Shown: in pieces, positions 1 to 8,690 of the stretch
Layout: each line of letters starts with the position of its first letter
Position numbering within the stretch: position 1 is the first letter of the stretch
Source of the DNA: Kiritimatiellia bacterium
Lineage (GTDB): Bacteria; Verrucomicrobiota; Kiritimatiellia; RFP12; UBA1067
Direction of reading: 5' to 3'
Assembly (NCBI GenBank): GCA_028686345.1
Contig: JAQUCE010000052.1
Coordinates: forward strand, 1-35,554
Length of the DNA: 35,554 bases
Notes under the pieces: model-generated
What the model was told of the DNA's origin: nothing
Databases searched by the model: none
What the model saw: the letters and a program-made list of their open reading frames with translations, nothing else
Program-made: the position numbers and the translations under genes

Positions 1-2
1 GT

Positions 3-761
3 TTGATTTCTTATGAGGAACGATATTTAACTCCTTCTTTAGGCTGTTGGACAAGTCGGGATAGAATTGGCACCCGAGGCGGATTAAAAGAAAATGGTTT
101 TATTCAAAATAATTGTATCAACGATGTTGATTTGCTTGGAAGGATGGCCAACAATATTAATAAATATTTTACTGGAGAAAAAAGCAAATACAACATTGCA
201 AAAAGGATGGACGTAAAGGTATATTGCATGCCAAAAAGGACTTTTACAGGGGGGCGGCTAATTGATGCTACTAGCACGTCAGCAATTTGTGATGGAGGAA
301 CAATTAAAGTGATACTTATTCCTCGCATATCAGTGCCGCCTGAAATTCGCCCACCTTTGTCTAACCCAGGTAAAAAATTCTTTGGCGGAGCATATGGAGA
401 AATAGATAATTTGTTTAATCCTGATTTTAACTGGGAAACTCCTAGTGATTTTTGGGGTAACCCTTCTACACCGAGCAATGAAACAAACGGTTGGGGTGTA
501 TATCCAATATACACATATCCCAATGCCAAGTTTGATGCTGGCATTTTTATTTCAAAATTGGCCGAGAAAGGATCGGGCTGGTCTCTAGAGGCATTTAATG
601 ACGATCTTTTCAAGGTTTGGTATAAATCATCAAACTCAGTTCCTGCATCTCAGCTAAATTATTCGATCGGTGTGTCTTGTAGAGACAAGGTTAGTATACA
701 AGTCGGAGGGAACGGGTATTCAAACCCAATGAGTCGTAACCAGATTATTGAAATAAGGTAA
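3..761 (+). CDS. Rhs protein, C-terminal part (5' end outside window)
   Basis: The reading frame is open from the window edge, so this is the 3' end of a longer gene. The first ~47 residues match the end of an Rhs core: RYLTPSLGCWTSRDRIG, then GGLKENGFIQNN and a DLLG motif, equivalent to the usual RYYDPxLGRWLSRDPIG...NLYxFxxNNPxxxxDxLG. The core is somewhat degenerate. The remaining ~205 residues form the variable tip that in Rhs proteins usually carries a toxin or effector. I do not recognise its fold; it is rich in Gly, Asn, Pro and aromatic residues and has two Cys near the middle and one near the end. The DNA is clearly more AT-rich than the rest of the window, as is common for swapped Rhs tips. 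The next gene starts 3 bases after the stop codon, so they are probably co-transcribed. The Rhs call is firm; toxin activity is inferred. Confidence 0.8.
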   Translation: MISYEERYLTPSLGCWTSRDRIGTRGGLKENGFIQNNCINDVDLLGRMANNINKYFTGEKSKYNIAKRMDVKVYCMPKRTFTGGRLIDATSTSAICDGGTIKVILIPRISVPPEIRPPLSNPGKKFFGGAYGEIDNLFNPDFNWETPSDFWGNPSTPSNETNGWGVYPIYTYPNAKFDAGIFISKLAEKGSGWSLEAFNDDLFKVWYKSSNSVPASQLNYSIGVSCRDKVSIQVGGNGYSNPMSRNQIIEIR

Positions 762-764
762 AAT

Positions 765-1406
765 ATGAAACGAAGTTTATTAGTAAGCATGGTGATATTA
801 GCTTTAGTTTTTTCTCTCCTTGCTTTTAATGCTCATGTTAATCAAAAAAAAGTTCCTTGGCCTTGGAGGTTTGAGAAATATGTATATAGGTATCTCAGTG
901 ATATGGGTTTGAATGCAGGAAGTGTAACCATTGCCAATAGCGGAATGTTAGATATTACGTTGGCCAGGGCAAACATTAACAATTTATCAGTCTTAACAGG
1001 TTTGCCTTTAAAAAGCCTTGATCTAAATGAAACAGATATTGATAATATTGTGCCTTTACATGATTTCACAGGGCTAATCTGTCTCAATTTATCAAACACC
1101 AAAGTTAGTGACCTAAAACCTATTGCCCATATTCCTCTAAAAGAGTTACAAATAAACGGAACTTTGATAAAAGATTTGTCCTCAATAACAGGTATGCCGC
1201 TCAGATATTTATCAATAAGAGGTATCTCTGTTACCAACATTGGTGTGCTCAGCAAAATGCATATTCAGGACATAGAGTTTAGCCCTGAACTGTTATCCGA
1301 AGATCAACTAAATATATTAAGAAAAATAAAGTTTAACACAATAAATATGCAAGGAGATAGTGCTGGCTTTTGGAAAGATTGGAATAACAAGGAAGGACAA
1401 TATTAA
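765..1406 (+). CDS. Leucine-rich-repeat protein with N-terminal membrane anchor; candidate immunity partner of the Rhs tip
   Basis: This encodes 213 aa. Residues ~4-24 are a strongly hydrophobic signal or anchor segment (LLVSMVILALVFSLLAF). From ~residue 70 to 170 there are four or five repeats of about 22 residues with the pattern LKSLDLNETDI, LICLNLSNTKV, LKELQINGTLI, LRYLSIRGISV, which is the spacing of bacterial leucine-rich repeats (internalin/YddK-like). LRRs bind other proteins. The start lies 3 bases after the Rhs stop and the gene shares its AT-rich composition, so the pair looks like one acquired cassette. In polymorphic-toxin loci the gene directly behind the toxin tip is often the immunity gene, which suggests that role here. 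That is inference; it could equally be a surface LRR protein. Confidence 0.7.
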   Translation: MKRSLLVSMVILALVFSLLAFNAHVNQKKVPWPWRFEKYVYRYLSDMGLNAGSVTIANSGMLDITLARANINNLSVLTGLPLKSLDLNETDIDNIVPLHDFTGLICLNLSNTKVSDLKPIAHIPLKELQINGTLIKDLSSITGMPLRYLSIRGISVTNIGVLSKMHIQDIEFSPELLSEDQLNILRKIKFNTINMQGDSAGFWKDWNNKEGQY

Positions 1407-1813
1407 AAAAAGGAAATTTTGGCTGCTGAGTTTTGATATACGAAAAGGTGCCACAAACTGAATTGGCTGGAAGAAGAATGAAACGGGGGAAAAATCGCGC
1501 GGTAGCCGGTTGGTCGAACTCCGTGACGCCCCGGGTGAATAATGTCACCCACGAACCATCGGGATTTTCCGATACGCCGCCTATCAAAACCCGGCGGGTT
1601 TTAAGATGAATAAAGAACAAAACATAAAAGGTGAGCTATGGACGTTGTTAAAGATAACTGTTTATGTGATTTTGTGCGTTTTTTGTGGCTATCGCTAAAT
1701 CGTCGCTGGTTTCACGATGGTAACTGTGTCAGTCAACATCTTCTTCCAATTCGTACAGTACGTACTTTAATGCCCAAATTTACCAAATCCGTGACACGGA
1801 TTATTATAAAAAG
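1407..1813 (+). other. Gap between the two Rhs genes, with two short overlapping ORFs
   Basis: No clear gene is present. Two small plus-strand ORFs can be read. One runs 1478-1609 (43 aa, MKRGKNRAVAGW start), in a frame that is open without a start from 1430. The other runs 1606-1698 (30 aa) and contains a hydrophobic stretch LLKITVYVILCVFCGY. They overlap by ATGA, as coupled genes do, but neither has a convincing family. They may be remnants of a replaced Rhs tip or immunity module. GC content rises abruptly around 1480-1600 compared with the AT-rich flanks, which suggests a mosaic junction. Confidence 0.3.
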
Positions 1814-4800
1814 ATGAAGTCTTTTTATTGGGATTGTTGTCGCATTGAAAAAAGCGTAGCCCGCGACGGCACAGTCACTGCTTACAACGAATGGCCCGGA
1901 TATCCCGCCGACTCCGAAGTGGTGTATCTATCGCAGGGTCAGCTCCCCGGTGCCGATGGAAACCACCCCGCCCACTATACCCGGACCGATGCCATTGGCC
2001 GTGAAATCGAAAGCACCAGCTACGTGGCCGATCCCCAGTTCGGCTATCATTTCGGTTATGCAGAGCAGGTCACCACTACCGCCTATCCCTTCGGCACAGA
2101 TAACTTCAGTGTCGCAACCGATCCGCAGGGGATTTGCACAACCAACATCACAACCTGGAACAATGCTACTAACATAACCGTTACAAGCAGAGCAGGGATT
2201 ACCACCACAGATATTGCCATAGCTGGCGGTGCAAAAATAACAACCACCGAATGGACAGATTCCGTTTCAGGCGAACAGTTGAAGAAAATGACGAAGACGG
2301 AATCTGATATCCAGCCGAACGACTGGAAGAAAACAACCTCCTATGTGAAATATGACGATGGCGAGTGGCTCACACAGTCGGAGACAACACATGATTTTCT
2401 GGGGAGGGTTATCGCAACAACCACGCCGCTCGGCACAACTACCAATTTTTATGATTTAGCTAGTGGTAGACTGATAAAAGGCAGTCGTACTGGATCAGCG
2501 GACACGCTTTATGAATACAACAGCCTCGGTGAACAGACTGTTACTTGTCAGGATGTTAATAAAAACGGAGCGGTGGACTACGCTGGTTTAGACAGGATTA
2601 ACAAGATTGACAGGATTTACGAGCTACGCTCAAACGATTGGTGGCAGGTGACTTATAATGAAGTTTGGGTGGAGACCAATTCTGCTAATTGTATTACCAG
2701 CTCCGTTTCCAGAGTGCGCATGACTGGCCTTGGTGCTGACACCTACAATGGAGGAGTGCTCACCGCGCAGAGCGAGAGCGAGGACTGGCTCGGCAACATC
2801 ACGCGTAGCTCCACTTATACCGATGCTGCCAATGCGACCACATGGCAGGTGACGGATACGCCGATCTCAACACAGAACGCTTTCCAGAAATCCATCGCCG
2901 GATATCCGGTTCAGACAATCAGCACAACAAGCGTCACCAACACCTTCACATACGACGGATTTGCACAGCAGGTTACAGCAACCGACGGTCGCACGAACAC
3001 AACATTCACCGCCTATAACGATTTTGGGCAGGTGAGTTACACACAGAGTTTTACGAACAGAATGAGCTACTTTTATGACGATCTAGGAAGGCGAACTGCC
3101 GTTTCAAACGCCCTCGGTCAGGTCAGCCACACCGCCTATAATTCGCAGGGGCAAACCATCGCCACATGGGGCACGTCATATCCTGTGGCGTATGAATTCA
3201 ATACGGCTGGCCGCATGATCGCTATGGCTACAACCCGCAGTAACGAATATGCAAACGTGAATCTCAACACCCTTGTGCCGACGGGCGAAACCCTTTCATC
3301 ATTCAGCACTCAAAACTCAGCACTCGATGTAACACAATGGATTTACGATGAAACCACAGGCTTGTTGACCAACAAACTCTATACCGATGGAAACAGAACA
3401 ACCTACACCTACACAGATGCGGGAAGACTCGCAACACGCACATGGGCTCGTGGCATCACAACAACATATATTTACGGTGATCTCGGCCAGCTCACTGACA
3501 TTAACTATTCCGACTCAACACCAGATGTAACCTTCACCCATGACCGTTTAGACCGTATCATATCAGCATCAAGTTCAACCTCAGCCAGAACCTTTCATTA
3601 TGATGGACTGACTCTCGACTACGAAACCCAGGACGGCGACATCATCGACCGCAAGCAGGACAGCTTCGGACGCACTATCGGGTACATCTTGACTGGAGGA
3701 CCATTGTCTCCGATGACCTTGACCTATTCGTTTGATGAGTATGGCAGATTGTCTTCAGTTACTTCAATCATCGGCATAGAGACAAACACATTCGCATACA
3801 CATATCTGCCTGGAACAGATCTTGTAAACGCCATGAGTTCGGATTCAGGCGTTCAATGGAGTCGCTATTATGAATCGGAACGAAATTTAATAATTGCCGT
3901 TTCAAACTCATGGAACGCCACCACGATCTCGGCGTTTGACTACATCAACGATCAGCTGGGCAGCCGAACTCACCGCGCCGATTATTTTAACGCATCGACA
4001 ATCACCAACGATTTCATTTACAATATCCGCGGTGAAGTCAGAGGTGCAATCATGGGCAACGATAATCATAGTTATAGCAACGATCCAATTGGAAACCGAG
4101 AGTGGAATCAGCTCAACGGTTCCACCAACACCTATGTTGCAAACCAGCTCAACCAATATACCTCAATTACAGGTGGAATCTCGGCATCACCAACTCACGA
4201 TGACGATGGTAACATGACCTTCAGCAGTTCATGGTTCTATACTTGGGACGGCGAAAACCGCCTTATCAGCGCATCCAATCTAACCAGCGGCGTTTTCTGC
4301 GAATATGCCTATGATTATCAATCAAGGCGCATCTCCAAGACAACCCTAACCCCCAACCCCTATAGCTCCCTGATCACTAAATACATCTGGGACGGCTGGA
4401 ATGTCGCTGCCGAAATTATCGTTGATCAAACAACATTTACAACCAACATCAATTACTACACTTGGGGTTTGGATTTAAGCAGCACCCTTCAAGGAGCCGG
4501 TGGCGTCGGAGGGTTATTAAGTGACACAAAAATCGCAAGTTCTGAAACCAACACGTATTTCGCTGTTGGAGACGCGAATGGGAACATTACCGAGTATGTT
4601 GATGTCAGCGGCAATATCAAAGCTCATGGTGAGCACAATGCTTTTGGTGAAACGAAACTTTCCGGTTCAATGAAGGATGATTTCACCCACTGGTTCAGTA
4701 CCAAGCCGTTTGATGCTGACACGGGATTGATTGTGTATCAACGGCGTTATTATGAGCCCATACTTTTCCGGTTCCTCTCCAGAGACCCGATTAAGGAACG

Positions 4801-4945
4801 GGGCGGGAATAATCTATATTTGCTTGGCAATAATGATGCGATCAACAAGTGGGATTATTTAGGGATGCAACGAGCACTATCGAATGCAACACTGAAACGA
4901 TATGGGTTTATTATACCGTGGGACTTCGCGGAGGCAAATGTTTGA
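1814..4945 (+). CDS. Rhs/YD-repeat protein, probably missing its N-terminus, with a foreign C-terminal tail
   Basis: The ORF encodes 1043 aa. Many YD/Rhs repeats are visible, such as YDDLGRRTAVSNALGQ, YTYTDAGRLATRTWARGITT and FTHDRLDRIIS. The conserved Rhs core lies at ~955-1018 (STKPFDADTGLIVYQRRYYEP, RFLSRDPIKERGG, NLYLLGNNDAINKWDYLG). The protein starts inside what looks like a repeat (residues 8-20, CCRIEKSVARDGT), has no signal peptide, and no good ribosome-binding site precedes the ATG at 1814. An N-terminal truncation is therefore likely. After the core, only ~26 residues remain instead of a toxin tip. That tail (RALSNATLKRYGFIIPWDF) resembles the end of group II intron maturases and is followed 15 bases later by intron domain V. 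The gene is thus probably a decayed or rearranged Rhs gene; Rhs identity itself is certain. Confidence 0.85.
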   Translation: MKSFYWDCCRIEKSVARDGTVTAYNEWPGYPADSEVVYLSQGQLPGADGNHPAHYTRTDAIGREIESTSYVADPQFGYHFGYAEQVTTTAYPFGTDNFSVATDPQGICTTNITTWNNATNITVTSRAGITTTDIAIAGGAKITTTEWTDSVSGEQLKKMTKTESDIQPNDWKKTTSYVKYDDGEWLTQSETTHDFLGRVIATTTPLGTTTNFYDLASGRLIKGSRTGSADTLYEYNSLGEQTVTCQDVNKNGAVDYAGLDRINKIDRIYELRSNDWWQVTYNEVWVETNSANCITSSVSRVRMTGLGADTYNGGVLTAQSESEDWLGNITRSSTYTDAANATTWQVTDTPISTQNAFQKSIAGYPVQTISTTSVTNTFTYDGFAQQVTATDGRTNTTFTAYNDFGQVSYTQSFTNRMSYFYDDLGRRTAVSNALGQVSHTAYNSQGQTIATWGTSYPVAYEFNTAGRMIAMATTRSNEYANVNLNTLVPTGETLSSFSTQNSALDVTQWIYDETTGLLTNKLYTDGNRTTYTYTDAGRLATRTWARGITTTYIYGDLGQLTDINYSDSTPDVTFTHDRLDRIISASSSTSARTFHYDGLTLDYETQDGDIIDRKQDSFGRTIGYILTGGPLSPMTLTYSFDEYGRLSSVTSIIGIETNTFAYTYLPGTDLVNAMSSDSGVQWSRYYESERNLIIAVSNSWNATTISAFDYINDQLGSRTHRADYFNASTITNDFIYNIRGEVRGAIMGNDNHSYSNDPIGNREWNQLNGSTNTYVANQLNQYTSITGGISASPTHDDDGNMTFSSSWFYTWDGENRLISASNLTSGVFCEYAYDYQSRRISKTTLTPNPYSSLITKYIWDGWNVAAEIIVDQTTFTTNINYYTWGLDLSSTLQGAGGVGGLLSDTKIASSETNTYFAVGDANGNITEYVDVSGNIKAHGEHNAFGETKLSGSMKDDFTHWFSTKPFDADTGLIVYQRRYYEPILFRFLSRDPIKERGGNNLYLLGNNDAINKWDYLGMQRALSNATLKRYGFIIPWDFAEANV

Positions 4946-5036
4946 CCTCTGCCGGGTTCAACCGCCGGATGCGGAAAACCGCATGTCCGGTGGTGTGGAA
5001 GGGACACGGGGCGAAATCCCCGTGTCCCCATCCGAT
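4867..5036 (+). mobile_element. Group II intron 3' relic (maturase end, domain V, domain VI)
   Basis: Positions 4961-4994 form exactly the 34-nt domain V hairpin. An 8-bp lower stem (ACCGCCGG with CCGGTGGT) is followed by a 2-nt bulge GT on the 3' side (4987-4988), a 6-bp upper stem (ATGCGG with CCGCAT) and an AAAA loop. The catalytic triad position reads CGC, a variant known in some bacterial introns. Domain VI follows as an 11-bp perfect stem (5001-5011 with 5018-5028), then an unpaired A at 5030 placed 7 nt from a terminal TCCGAT, matching the branch-point A and 3' end of many bacterial group II introns. The predicted intron end is 5036. The upstream 26 codons resemble a maturase C-terminus. 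No 5' half or reverse transcriptase domain remains, so the element should be immobile. The left boundary given is approximate. Confidence 0.7.
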
Positions 5037-5397
5037 CACTGAACGACCAGCGTCACACTCCAGACCACTGGACGTGGACGTGAAAAATTAGTGTTTTTGC
5101 CATTTTTTCTGAATAATCGTTTACTTTCTGTTTGCACCTTACGCGTGCGTGTTGCGTGGTGAGTGCCCACTATAAATGAAAGCTGTTCACGCTTTCCTGT
5201 CACGGCGTAAAAGCGACGCCGGAAGCGTGCTTCCGGTTCAGAAATGCAGGATCACTCACTACCGCAACGACTCGCGATCCTACTCGCTAAACGACATCTT
5301 GACCTTCTTGAATAACATAGTCTATCATTCGTTCTTCTCCGAAAGTTAGGTGTCAGGAATTTGTCTTGCCCTTTGGCAAGAGCTTAAGGAAGAGATT
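5037..5397 (+). other. Intergenic region between intron relic and uxaE
   Basis: No gene is evident. Positions ~5186-5245 (GCTGTTCACGCTTTCCTGTCACGGCGTAA..., ending in a GGAAGC/GCTTCC palindrome) resemble the right-hand part of the repeat at 27.6-27.9 kb and are probably a partial copy of it. The rest is unique. A possible promoter for the next gene is listed separately. Confidence 0.5.
5299..5328 (+). promoter_or_regulatory. Possible sigma-70-type promoter upstream of uxaE
   Basis: TTGACC (5299-5304) and TATCAT (5323-5328) are each one mismatch from the -35 and -10 consensus, with an 18-bp spacer. This would give a leader of about 60 nt before the ATG at 5398. It was found by eye only, and other AT-rich matches are possible. 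Confidence 0.35.
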
Positions 5398-6660
5398 ATG
5401 AGTTTACAGATTATAAATACACTTGGTTGCGGCGATCGTTTTGGCCATCAGGGCCAGGCGCAGCTGGCAGCCTATGTGGAGGCGGCCCGGCGCGGAATTG
5501 CCGTGAGCCCGGTTTGGAATAAATCGCATCGCGAGCACACAACCGTTCACACCGCGCCCGCCTCTGTGCGCGCCGAGGCTGATGCAGCTGTTCACGCGCT
5601 GGGATGGAAGCAACCCTATTTTGTGGATGCCGACCATATTTCGCTTGCGAATGTGGATGGCTTTATTGATTCGTCCGATTTCTTCACGCTGGATGTGGCC
5701 GACTTCATTGGTAAGCCCTCGCCAACAAAGGATGTCGATGAATTTACTTTGACCATGGGTGTGTTTGCCGGTGAGATTAATCTGCCCGGCATCCGCGAGC
5801 CCTTGTTTGTTTCAGGCAAAGAAATTCGCGCTATTGCTGAGAAATATCTCTGCGCCGTGCAGGAGGCCGGGCGGATTTATCGCCATATAGCAGGGCGGAA
5901 AAAGGGTGCTTTCAAGGTCGAGGTGTCGATGGACGAAACCGATGATCCGCAGACCCCGGTTGAAATGCTTTTCATTCTGGCTATGATTGCAGGCGAGTCG
6001 ATTCCGATTGATACCATTGCCCCGAAATTCAGCGGGCGGTTTAATAAGGGGGTCAACTATGTGGGTGATGTCGGACAATTCGAGCGGGAGTTTGAGCTGG
6101 ATGTCGCTGCGCTGCGTTTTGCCTCAGAACAATTTGGATTAAAAGGCTCCTTGCGCCTCAGCGTCCACTCCGGGAGTGATAAGTTCGCGATCTATCCGGT
6201 GATCAATCGCATCCTGAAAAAGTTCAAAACCGGAGTGCATCTGAAAACTGCCGGAACCACCTGGCTGGAAGAGGTGATTGGCTTAGCCGAAGCCGGAGGC
6301 GACGGACTCTCTGTTGCCAAAAAAATCTATGCCGGAGCCTTGAGCCGCTACGACGAGCTGGCCGCGCCTTATGCCACCGTAATTGATATTGATCCAGAGC
6401 AGCTTCCTCCTATTGACATAGTGAGTGATTGGAGCAGCGAAGAGTATGTAAAGGTGTTGCGTCATGACCTGGATTGCCCTGAATATAATCCGAGTTTTCG
6501 CCAGTTGATCCATGTGGCGTACAAAGTGGCCTTTGAACTGGGAGATAAATATATTCACGCACTGGAAAAGCATGCGGCTGTCGTGGGTAAAAATGTGACG
6601 CACAATCTGCTGGAGCGGCACATTCTGCCAATCTTTGGCTCTGCCAGCGACAATAATTAA
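5398..6660 (+). CDS. uxaE: Tagaturonate/fructuronate epimerase family protein (UxaE-like)
   Basis: The protein is 420 aa and cytoplasmic. UxaE enzymes interconvert D-tagaturonate and D-fructuronate, linking galacturonate and glucuronate breakdown. The family signature is visible at the N-terminus: LGCGDRFGHQGQAQLAA, then VWNKSHREH, FVDADHI, and later FKVEVSMDETD, APKFSGRFNKGVNY, HSGSDKFAIYP and HLKTAGTTWLEE. These Asp/His/Glu-rich segments fit a metal-dependent epimerase site. I chose the ATG at 5398 because AGGAAG lies just upstream; the frame also opens 16 codons earlier at an ATG without such a site. The gene stands alone, 76 nt before the TonB operon. It fits a plant or algal polysaccharide diet. 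I see no other uronate-pathway genes in the window. Confidence 0.85.
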   Translation: MSLQIINTLGCGDRFGHQGQAQLAAYVEAARRGIAVSPVWNKSHREHTTVHTAPASVRAEADAAVHALGWKQPYFVDADHISLANVDGFIDSSDFFTLDVADFIGKPSPTKDVDEFTLTMGVFAGEINLPGIREPLFVSGKEIRAIAEKYLCAVQEAGRIYRHIAGRKKGAFKVEVSMDETDDPQTPVEMLFILAMIAGESIPIDTIAPKFSGRFNKGVNYVGDVGQFEREFELDVAALRFASEQFGLKGSLRLSVHSGSDKFAIYPVINRILKKFKTGVHLKTAGTTWLEEVIGLAEAGGDGLSVAKKIYAGALSRYDELAAPYATVIDIDPEQLPPIDIVSDWSSEEYVKVLRHDLDCPEYNPSFRQLIHVAYKVAFELGDKYIHALEKHAAVVGKNVTHNLLERHILPIFGSASDNN

Positions 6661-6736
6661 CGCAAGTTATATCTTTTAGGGTGCCCGAATTCCGGGAACA
6701 GGGGCAGTGTACAGGGTTGGTCTGGGTGAGATAAAT
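6661..6736 (+). promoter_or_regulatory. Short leader with hairpin before the TonB-ECF operon
   Basis: The 76-nt spacer contains CCCGAATTCCGGG (6683-6695), able to form a small hairpin, inside GGTGCCCGAATTCCGGG followed by AACAGGGGCAGTG. The word order loosely recalls the 3' half of a cobalamin riboswitch (GGTG...AATCCGG...CTGT). However, the full aptamer does not fit in the spacer, so this is only a candidate regulatory leader. The ribosome-binding site for the receptor is GGTGAG at 6726-6731. Confidence 0.2.
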
Positions 6737-8680
6737 ATGATGTGTAGATTAATGCGCAGGAGTGCATTTTTTATGGTTTTTTGTCTGGCAGCATGGGGCA
6801 GTGGTGCGCAGTCAGCCAGTAATATGCTGGCGGAAACAGAGGGCACAACCAGCAACACGGTTGTCCTGGCGCGGGTGGTGGTAACAGCATCGCCCATTAC
6901 GGATTTCGAGCGTGTAACTAAAGATGGTGCCAACAGCGTGGTCATCAGCCGCCAGCAGATTGAGCGCCTGAGTGCAACTGATCTGCCAACCGCCCTGAGA
7001 CAGGTGCCCGGTGTCTCGATTTCGCGCTACAGCCCGGTCGGCGCCTATGGCGGCGGGCAGGGCGGTTCAGTTTATATCCGCGGAGCAGGCACTGCCCGGC
7101 CCGGGGGTGAGATCAAGATTTACACTGACGGTGTTCCGCGCGAATCCGGTGTCTGGTCACATCCGCTGATGGATATCGCGCCAATCGACTTTGCCGAGCG
7201 CATCACGGTTGCCAAAAACCCGCAGCCTCAGAACTATCCCGGGACCTTCGGGGCAATTAATATCGAGACCAAACGCCGCCATACACAGGGGCATGAGGGC
7301 GAGCTGGATCTGGCCTATGGCCGCTTTAACACGCTGATCAGCTCCGCCTCTGTGGGCGGCAAAGAGGATATCTTTGATTACTATGCTGGCGCGGCATATA
7401 AATACTCCGAAGGGGCGCGGAAACATGGCGAAGCTGAACTCAAGAGCGTGTTTGCACGCGCTGGCTGGGAGGTGACTCCAGAGGAGCACCTCGCCTATAT
7501 CTTTCAACACACGGATAACTGGGTGCGCGACCCAGGGCCGAAAGGCACGCCCGCACCCCTGCGCGATCAGTTTGACACCAAGACCGGCACGCACATTATC
7601 CGGCTGGAGAGTGAGCGTGAGAGTCTCAAAGGCTACGCTCTCTTCTACTACGAGAATGGCGAGATCCGCTGGCACAAGGATCACCTGAATGACGATATCA
7701 AGAGCTCACCGCCTGGTTACTCGAACACTGACTGGGACAACTACGGTTTCCGCTCATCGTATGATCTGCTGATCGAGCGCTTGACCTTGACCGGATCGCT
7801 GGACAGCTGGTCTGAGGGCGGCCAAACAGGCAATATTCTCGAATCAACGAATCAACGCGTCTGGGGTTACAACGGGCGGTTTTTCACCACGGCACCCTAT
7901 GCTGGTGTGCGCTATGATTTTGACCTTGGCCACGACTGGACACTCACGCCCTCTGTTGGCGCACGCCACTACTTTAGCTCAGAGTTTGATGACGAAACCG
8001 CGCCCTGTGCAGCACTGACCCTGGAGCGGGGGGGCTTGCAACTCTTTGTCTCTCATGCGCGGGGCGTGCACTACCCCGGCATCTATATGCGCGGAACCTC
8101 GCCCGCCACCTGGAAGTCGCTGGAGGCCGAGACGCTGGATACCACTGAAGCAGGGGCGCATCTTGAGGTGGGCGAGCTGGCGGTTGTGCATGCAACGGTT
8201 TTTCACACCGAGGTGGAGAACCGCATGGATCTCACCAGCGGGGGTTATCTCAATACCGGTAGTATGCGGGCCAACGGAGCGGAGCTGTCCCTGCATCTCT
8301 ATCCGCATGAAGATTTGACGCTCTTTGCAGGTGGCACCTACACCCGCCCTGAAACTGAGCCGGTTTCACGTCTGCCTGATCTGACAACCACTGTGGGCAC
8401 CTCCTATCAGCTGTCCCGCTATGTGCGCTGGGATCTGGATGCCGAGTATGTTGCCAGTCAGTATGCCCACAGTATGCGCAGCGCCAGCCCTGATCTGCAC
8501 CGGCTGGAGAGCTATTTTGTTTTCAATACGCGTGTCGCGCTCGATTTGCAGGCCCTTTCACAGTTGAATGGCGAGTTGTATATCGCGGCGGAGAACTTCA
8601 CTAACCGGCACTACGAGTACTTTCCAGGATACCCGATGCCGGGTGTTATGTGGTACACTGGCATGAAATTAAAATTTTAA
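6737..8680 (+). CDS. TonB-dependent outer-membrane receptor
   Basis: The product is 647 aa from the ATG at 6737, which gives a proper signal peptide (MMCRLMRRSAFFMVFCLAAWGSG). A TonB-box-like ARVVVTASPI follows at ~43-52. The plug domain runs from about 65 to 185 (TALRQVPGVSISRY, GGSVYIRGAGTARPGGE, IKIYTDGVPRES, FAERITVAKNP, FGAINIETKRR). The rest is a 22-strand-type beta barrel with alternating aromatic residues, ending in a terminal Phe (WYTGMKLKF), as outer-membrane proteins do. It imports a bound ligand using TonB energy. The gene leads an operon with a complete ECF transporter 10 nt downstream, so the cargo is probably a vitamin, metal chelate or cofactor precursor. The plug motifs resemble BtuB/cobalamin- and metallophore-type receptors, but I cannot assign the substrate. 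Confidence 0.9.
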   Translation: MMCRLMRRSAFFMVFCLAAWGSGAQSASNMLAETEGTTSNTVVLARVVVTASPITDFERVTKDGANSVVISRQQIERLSATDLPTALRQVPGVSISRYSPVGAYGGGQGGSVYIRGAGTARPGGEIKIYTDGVPRESGVWSHPLMDIAPIDFAERITVAKNPQPQNYPGTFGAINIETKRRHTQGHEGELDLAYGRFNTLISSASVGGKEDIFDYYAGAAYKYSEGARKHGEAELKSVFARAGWEVTPEEHLAYIFQHTDNWVRDPGPKGTPAPLRDQFDTKTGTHIIRLESERESLKGYALFYYENGEIRWHKDHLNDDIKSSPPGYSNTDWDNYGFRSSYDLLIERLTLTGSLDSWSEGGQTGNILESTNQRVWGYNGRFFTTAPYAGVRYDFDLGHDWTLTPSVGARHYFSSEFDDETAPCAALTLERGGLQLFVSHARGVHYPGIYMRGTSPATWKSLEAETLDTTEAGAHLEVGELAVVHATVFHTEVENRMDLTSGGYLNTGSMRANGAELSLHLYPHEDLTLFAGGTYTRPETEPVSRLPDLTTTVGTSYQLSRYVRWDLDAEYVASQYAHSMRSASPDLHRLESYFVFNTRVALDLQALSQLNGELYIAAENFTNRHYEYFPGYPMPGVMWYTGMKLKF

Positions 8681-8690
8681 GGGGAGTGTT

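Noticed and set aside
5350..5397. Upstream ATG giving uxaE an extra 16 residues
   Set aside because: The added residues do not fit the family start, and the better ribosome-binding site lies before the ATG at 5398.
6661..6736. Full cobalamin riboswitch
   Set aside because: Only 76 nt separate uxaE from the receptor, and the conserved 5' half of the aptamer is not present.
7157..7684. 175-codon minus-strand ORF inside the TonB receptor gene
   Set aside because: It is antisense to a clearly coding barrel region, with no family resemblance or ribosome-binding site; high GC produces such shadows.
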